DNA from: Sulfurivirga caldicuralii
Lineage (GTDB): Bacteria > Pseudomonadota > Gammaproteobacteria > Thiomicrospirales > Thiomicrospiraceae
Assembly: GCA_015661715.1 (NCBI GenBank)
Contig: DQVN01000080.1
Coordinates: forward strand, 1-7,285
Reading direction: 5' to 3'
DNA: 7,285 nucleotides
Made by a program: the position numbers and the translations under genes. This document shows, one piece after another, positions 5,444 through 7,285 of the stretch (positions are counted from its first letter, which is position 1; every line of letters begins with the position of its first letter). Under the pieces are notes generated by a model that had not been told where the DNA came from, made no database searches, and saw nothing but the letters and a program-made list of their open reading frames with translations.

Positions 5444-6304
5444 ATGCAACCGGAACTGGACAAGGCAATAGCTATTCTTCAACAGATTACCATTCCTCCT
5501 TTGCCTCAGGAAATCATCCTGATTAAAGAGGAGCTGGCATCCCACTACCCCAATACGGTGAAAATAGCCGGCCTGATCAGCCGCAATCCGGAGCTATTGA
5601 ACCCTTTTCTGGAGCTGGTCAACCATCGCATCATGCGCCCCAAAGCACCCATTCGCGACGCTCGCAGCGCTATTAACCTTCTGGGACTGGATGATCTGTA
5701 CACACTGTTTCTAGCCAGCCTAATGGCTAAGCAGATCACTGAAACAGAGGCTGAACGGGAGATTCTGGCGCAAGGCGCGCGGGCGGGTATTGCAACCGCT
5801 GAGTTGTCCTACTGGGTACAGGATATTACCCGCGCGGAAGCCTACTTGATAGGCCTAACCCAAAATATTGGTGGTATTTTTCTGGAACGGGCAACCGGCG
5901 ACTTCTTCCACTTTTTTACCCGCCAGCTATCTCACCCCTTCAGCGCATATAAAGAAGAATTGGATTATTTCGGCACGGCCCATACCTTTGTTGGTGCCAT
6001 AGTAGGCAAACGCTGGCATCTATCGGACACCATCAATAAAGCTATCCTGTTGCATCACGACCCACAGTTTGTAGTGCATACATCCGGCGACAGTCAGAAA
6101 ATACGCCAACTGATTGCCTTGATTTTCGTGGCCAATTATGTAGTCAGCAGCACCTTGGGAGAGACCTATATCACCCAAGAACTCAAAGAAGCCTATCAAT
6201 TGGGGTGTGATTTACTGGACTTACCGGATACGGCCATACGTGCCGCCACCGCAGCTGTATTAAAATGGGGCCCTAGCGCCCTATTGGTGGATGCATCCCA
6301 TTAA
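5444..6304 (+). CDS. Stand-alone HDOD domain signalling protein (first of tandem pair)
   Basis: This 286-residue protein consists essentially of one HDOD domain, a helical fold related to HD phosphohydrolases but lacking the HD catalytic pair. It occurs in bacterial signalling, often with chemotaxis or cyclic-di-GMP proteins. Visible family features are IPPLPQEI (17-24), AGLISRNPEL (42-51) and FLELVN (55-60), then AINLLGLDDLY (76-86), H180 with GAIVGKRW (184-191), and AILLHHD (200-206). No receiver, GGDEF, EAL or membrane domain is attached. I start at 5444 because AGGA is eight bases upstream and the resulting N-terminus aligns residue for residue with the downstream paralogue, including the Met-Gln beginning. 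The in-frame ATG at 5426 lacks a ribosome binding site. It shares about half its residues with the next gene. Its partners and signal are unknown. Confidence 0.85.
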   Translation: MQPELDKAIAILQQITIPPLPQEIILIKEELASHYPNTVKIAGLISRNPELLNPFLELVNHRIMRPKAPIRDARSAINLLGLDDLYTLFLASLMAKQITETEAEREILAQGARAGIATAELSYWVQDITRAEAYLIGLTQNIGGIFLERATGDFFHFFTRQLSHPFSAYKEELDYFGTAHTFVGAIVGKRWHLSDTINKAILLHHDPQFVVHTSGDSQKIRQLIALIFVANYVVSSTLGETYITQELKEAYQLGCDLLDLPDTAIRAATAAVLKWGPSALLVDASH

Positions 6305-6333
6305 CAATCACACTAAGACAAGTTTTCAAGCTT

Positions 6334-7182
6334 ATGCAAGCCTTTTTTATGGAAGCGGTTTCCGCACTGAGAAACATGCATATCCCATCTCTGCCGGAAG
6401 AGGTGATCAAGCTCAAACAGGAGCTGACAGCAAAATATCCCAATACGGTGACCGTGGCGAATCTAATCAGTCGTAATCCGGAAATGTACAATCATTTTCT
6501 TAAACTGGTCAACTCCAACCTGACCGAAACGGATGAGCCAATCCAAGACGCACAAGCGGCGGTAAACATTCTGGGGCTGGATGAGATTTTCAATATTTTT
6601 CTCGCTTCCACCTTTTCCAAACAGATCGCTGTCAACGAGGTGGAAAAGGAAGTCTTGCGCTTTGGCGCCCTCGCCGGTATTGCCGCAACCGAATTGAGCC
6701 CATGGGTGGGTGGTGTTTCCCGCTCCGAAGCATACCTGGCTGCCTTGTCCCAAAACATCGGCGCGGTATTTCTTATGCGCCTGGACCGTGAAGGCTATGC
6801 AGACATTTTTTTCAAACAGCTTTCCTACCCTTTTACTGCACACAAGAAAGAAGCAGACTTAATGATGACGACTCATGCTTATGCAGGTGTAATTGTGGCA
6901 AAGAAATGGGAGATGTCAGCCGATATTTATCAGACCATCCTTCTGCACCACGATGAAATGTATATTGGCAAAACCGCAAATCACCCTAAGGTACGTCATC
7001 TGGTGGCACTGACAATGATGGCCAACTATCTCATCACGGTCAATCTGGGTGAAAGCTTTGTCACCCAAGAGGTCAAGCGCATGCGTCAACTGGCGCAACG
7101 GGTGCTCACCTTGAGTGACAATGCGCTTAAGAGCGCTTCCCGCGTTGTGTTGAAAGCCAAAAAAAGCGCAGACAAAATTTAA
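6334..7182 (+). CDS. Stand-alone HDOD domain signalling protein (second of tandem pair)
   Basis: This 282-residue paralogue of the preceding gene is collinear with it apart from two one-residue indels near residues 150 and 212 and a shorter, lysine-rich C-terminus. Shared blocks include YPNTV (35-39), LISRNPE (44-50), LGLD (80-83), KQI (96-98), GIAATELSPWV (115-125), SQNIG (139-143), QLSYPF (162-167), ILLHHD (202-207) and ANYLI...TQEVK (230-248). By eye about half of aligned positions are identical, so it looks like an old tandem duplication that has diverged. The HD catalytic pair is absent, as is normal for HDOD. The start is 29 bases after the first gene's stop; the ribosome binding site is weak, so translation may depend on coupling. 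No terminator follows clearly. Having a second copy suggests the two could form a heteromer or have split roles. Confidence 0.84.
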   Translation: MQAFFMEAVSALRNMHIPSLPEEVIKLKQELTAKYPNTVTVANLISRNPEMYNHFLKLVNSNLTETDEPIQDAQAAVNILGLDEIFNIFLASTFSKQIAVNEVEKEVLRFGALAGIAATELSPWVGGVSRSEAYLAALSQNIGAVFLMRLDREGYADIFFKQLSYPFTAHKKEADLMMTTHAYAGVIVAKKWEMSADIYQTILLHHDEMYIGKTANHPKVRHLVALTMMANYLITVNLGESFVTQEVKRMRQLAQRVLTLSDNALKSASRVVLKAKKSADKI

Positions 7183-7187
7183 GGTAA

Positions 7188-7285
7188 TTCTCTACCTGTT
7201 GTATCCCTATAGATAATTTTGACATTAAACTACCTGTTCAAAACCACCGTTTATTGATGGCATTGGAGATGCTAAACGAGTTGAA
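7188..7285 (+). other. Open frame running off the window edge, possible start of another gene
   Basis: After the second HDOD stop, one plus-strand frame stays open to the last base and reads PIDNFDIKLPVQNHRLLMALEMLNEL near its end. In-frame ATGs occur at 7257 and 7269 but neither has a proper ribosome binding site, so I cannot place a start or name a product. The same stretch holds a direct repeat CTACCTGTT (7192-7200 and 7230-7238). A five-base hairpin (7182-7197) without a T-run does not qualify as a terminator. Confidence 0.2.

Noticed and set aside
7182..7197. AGGTA-N6-TACCT hairpin after the second HDOD gene as a terminator
   Set aside because: Stem of only five base pairs and no T-run.
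7219..7247. TTGACA at 7219 as a promoter for the next gene
   Set aside because: The sequence 17 bases downstream (AACCAC) is not a -10.

Overview
The window reads as chromosomal DNA of a motile, piliated Gram-negative bacterium, most likely a proteobacterium. The evidence is a phosphoenolpyruvate synthase end, a type IV pilin-like protein, a periplasmic CtpA-type protease, an LTXXQ-type secreted protein, and a near-consensus sigma-28 (FliA) promoter ahead of a motility-type gene set. Base composition is balanced, genes are tightly packed, and I see no mobile element, CRISPR array, tRNA or rRNA. I cannot name the genus.

Layout. Positions 1-546 (+) hold the C-terminal end of ppsA. A 170-base gap rich in small palindromes follows. 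Positions 717-1343 (+) encode an orphan prepilin-like protein, and 1432-1773 (+) encode a small secreted helical protein with two LTPEQ motifs. Facing them on the minus strand is an operon of ctpA (3860-2529) and a DJ-1/YajL-type gene (2523-1951), which ends in a clear intrinsic terminator at 1921-1898. Upstream of ctpA and divergent from it is an ArsR-family regulator (4004-4321). Its cysteines at 37 and 103 match the persulfide-sensing BigR/SqrR/YgaV group, and a 12-2-12 imperfect palindrome lies in front of it.

Convergent with the regulator is a SprA-related (CJM1_0395-type) HExxH protein (5063-4329). Diverging from that gene is a three-gene plus-strand cluster: a YjfB-like small motility protein (5174-5383) and two tandem paralogous stand-alone HDOD proteins (5444-6304 and 6334-7182). 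A sigma-28 promoter at 5122-5148, with the standard TCAA-N15-GCCGATAA architecture, sits just before the cluster.

Working picture. The right half looks like a late-flagellar-class accessory operon that places two HDOD signalling proteins under FliA control. The centre is an envelope-maintenance pair (protease plus DJ-1 family protein) beside a probable sulfur- or redox-responsive repressor. The left half is central metabolism (gluconeogenic PEP synthesis) next to surface and periplasmic proteins. The most notable points are the FliA-HDOD link, the dithiol ArsR with its candidate operator, and a homopolymer at the pilin start that shifts a canonical leader out of frame.
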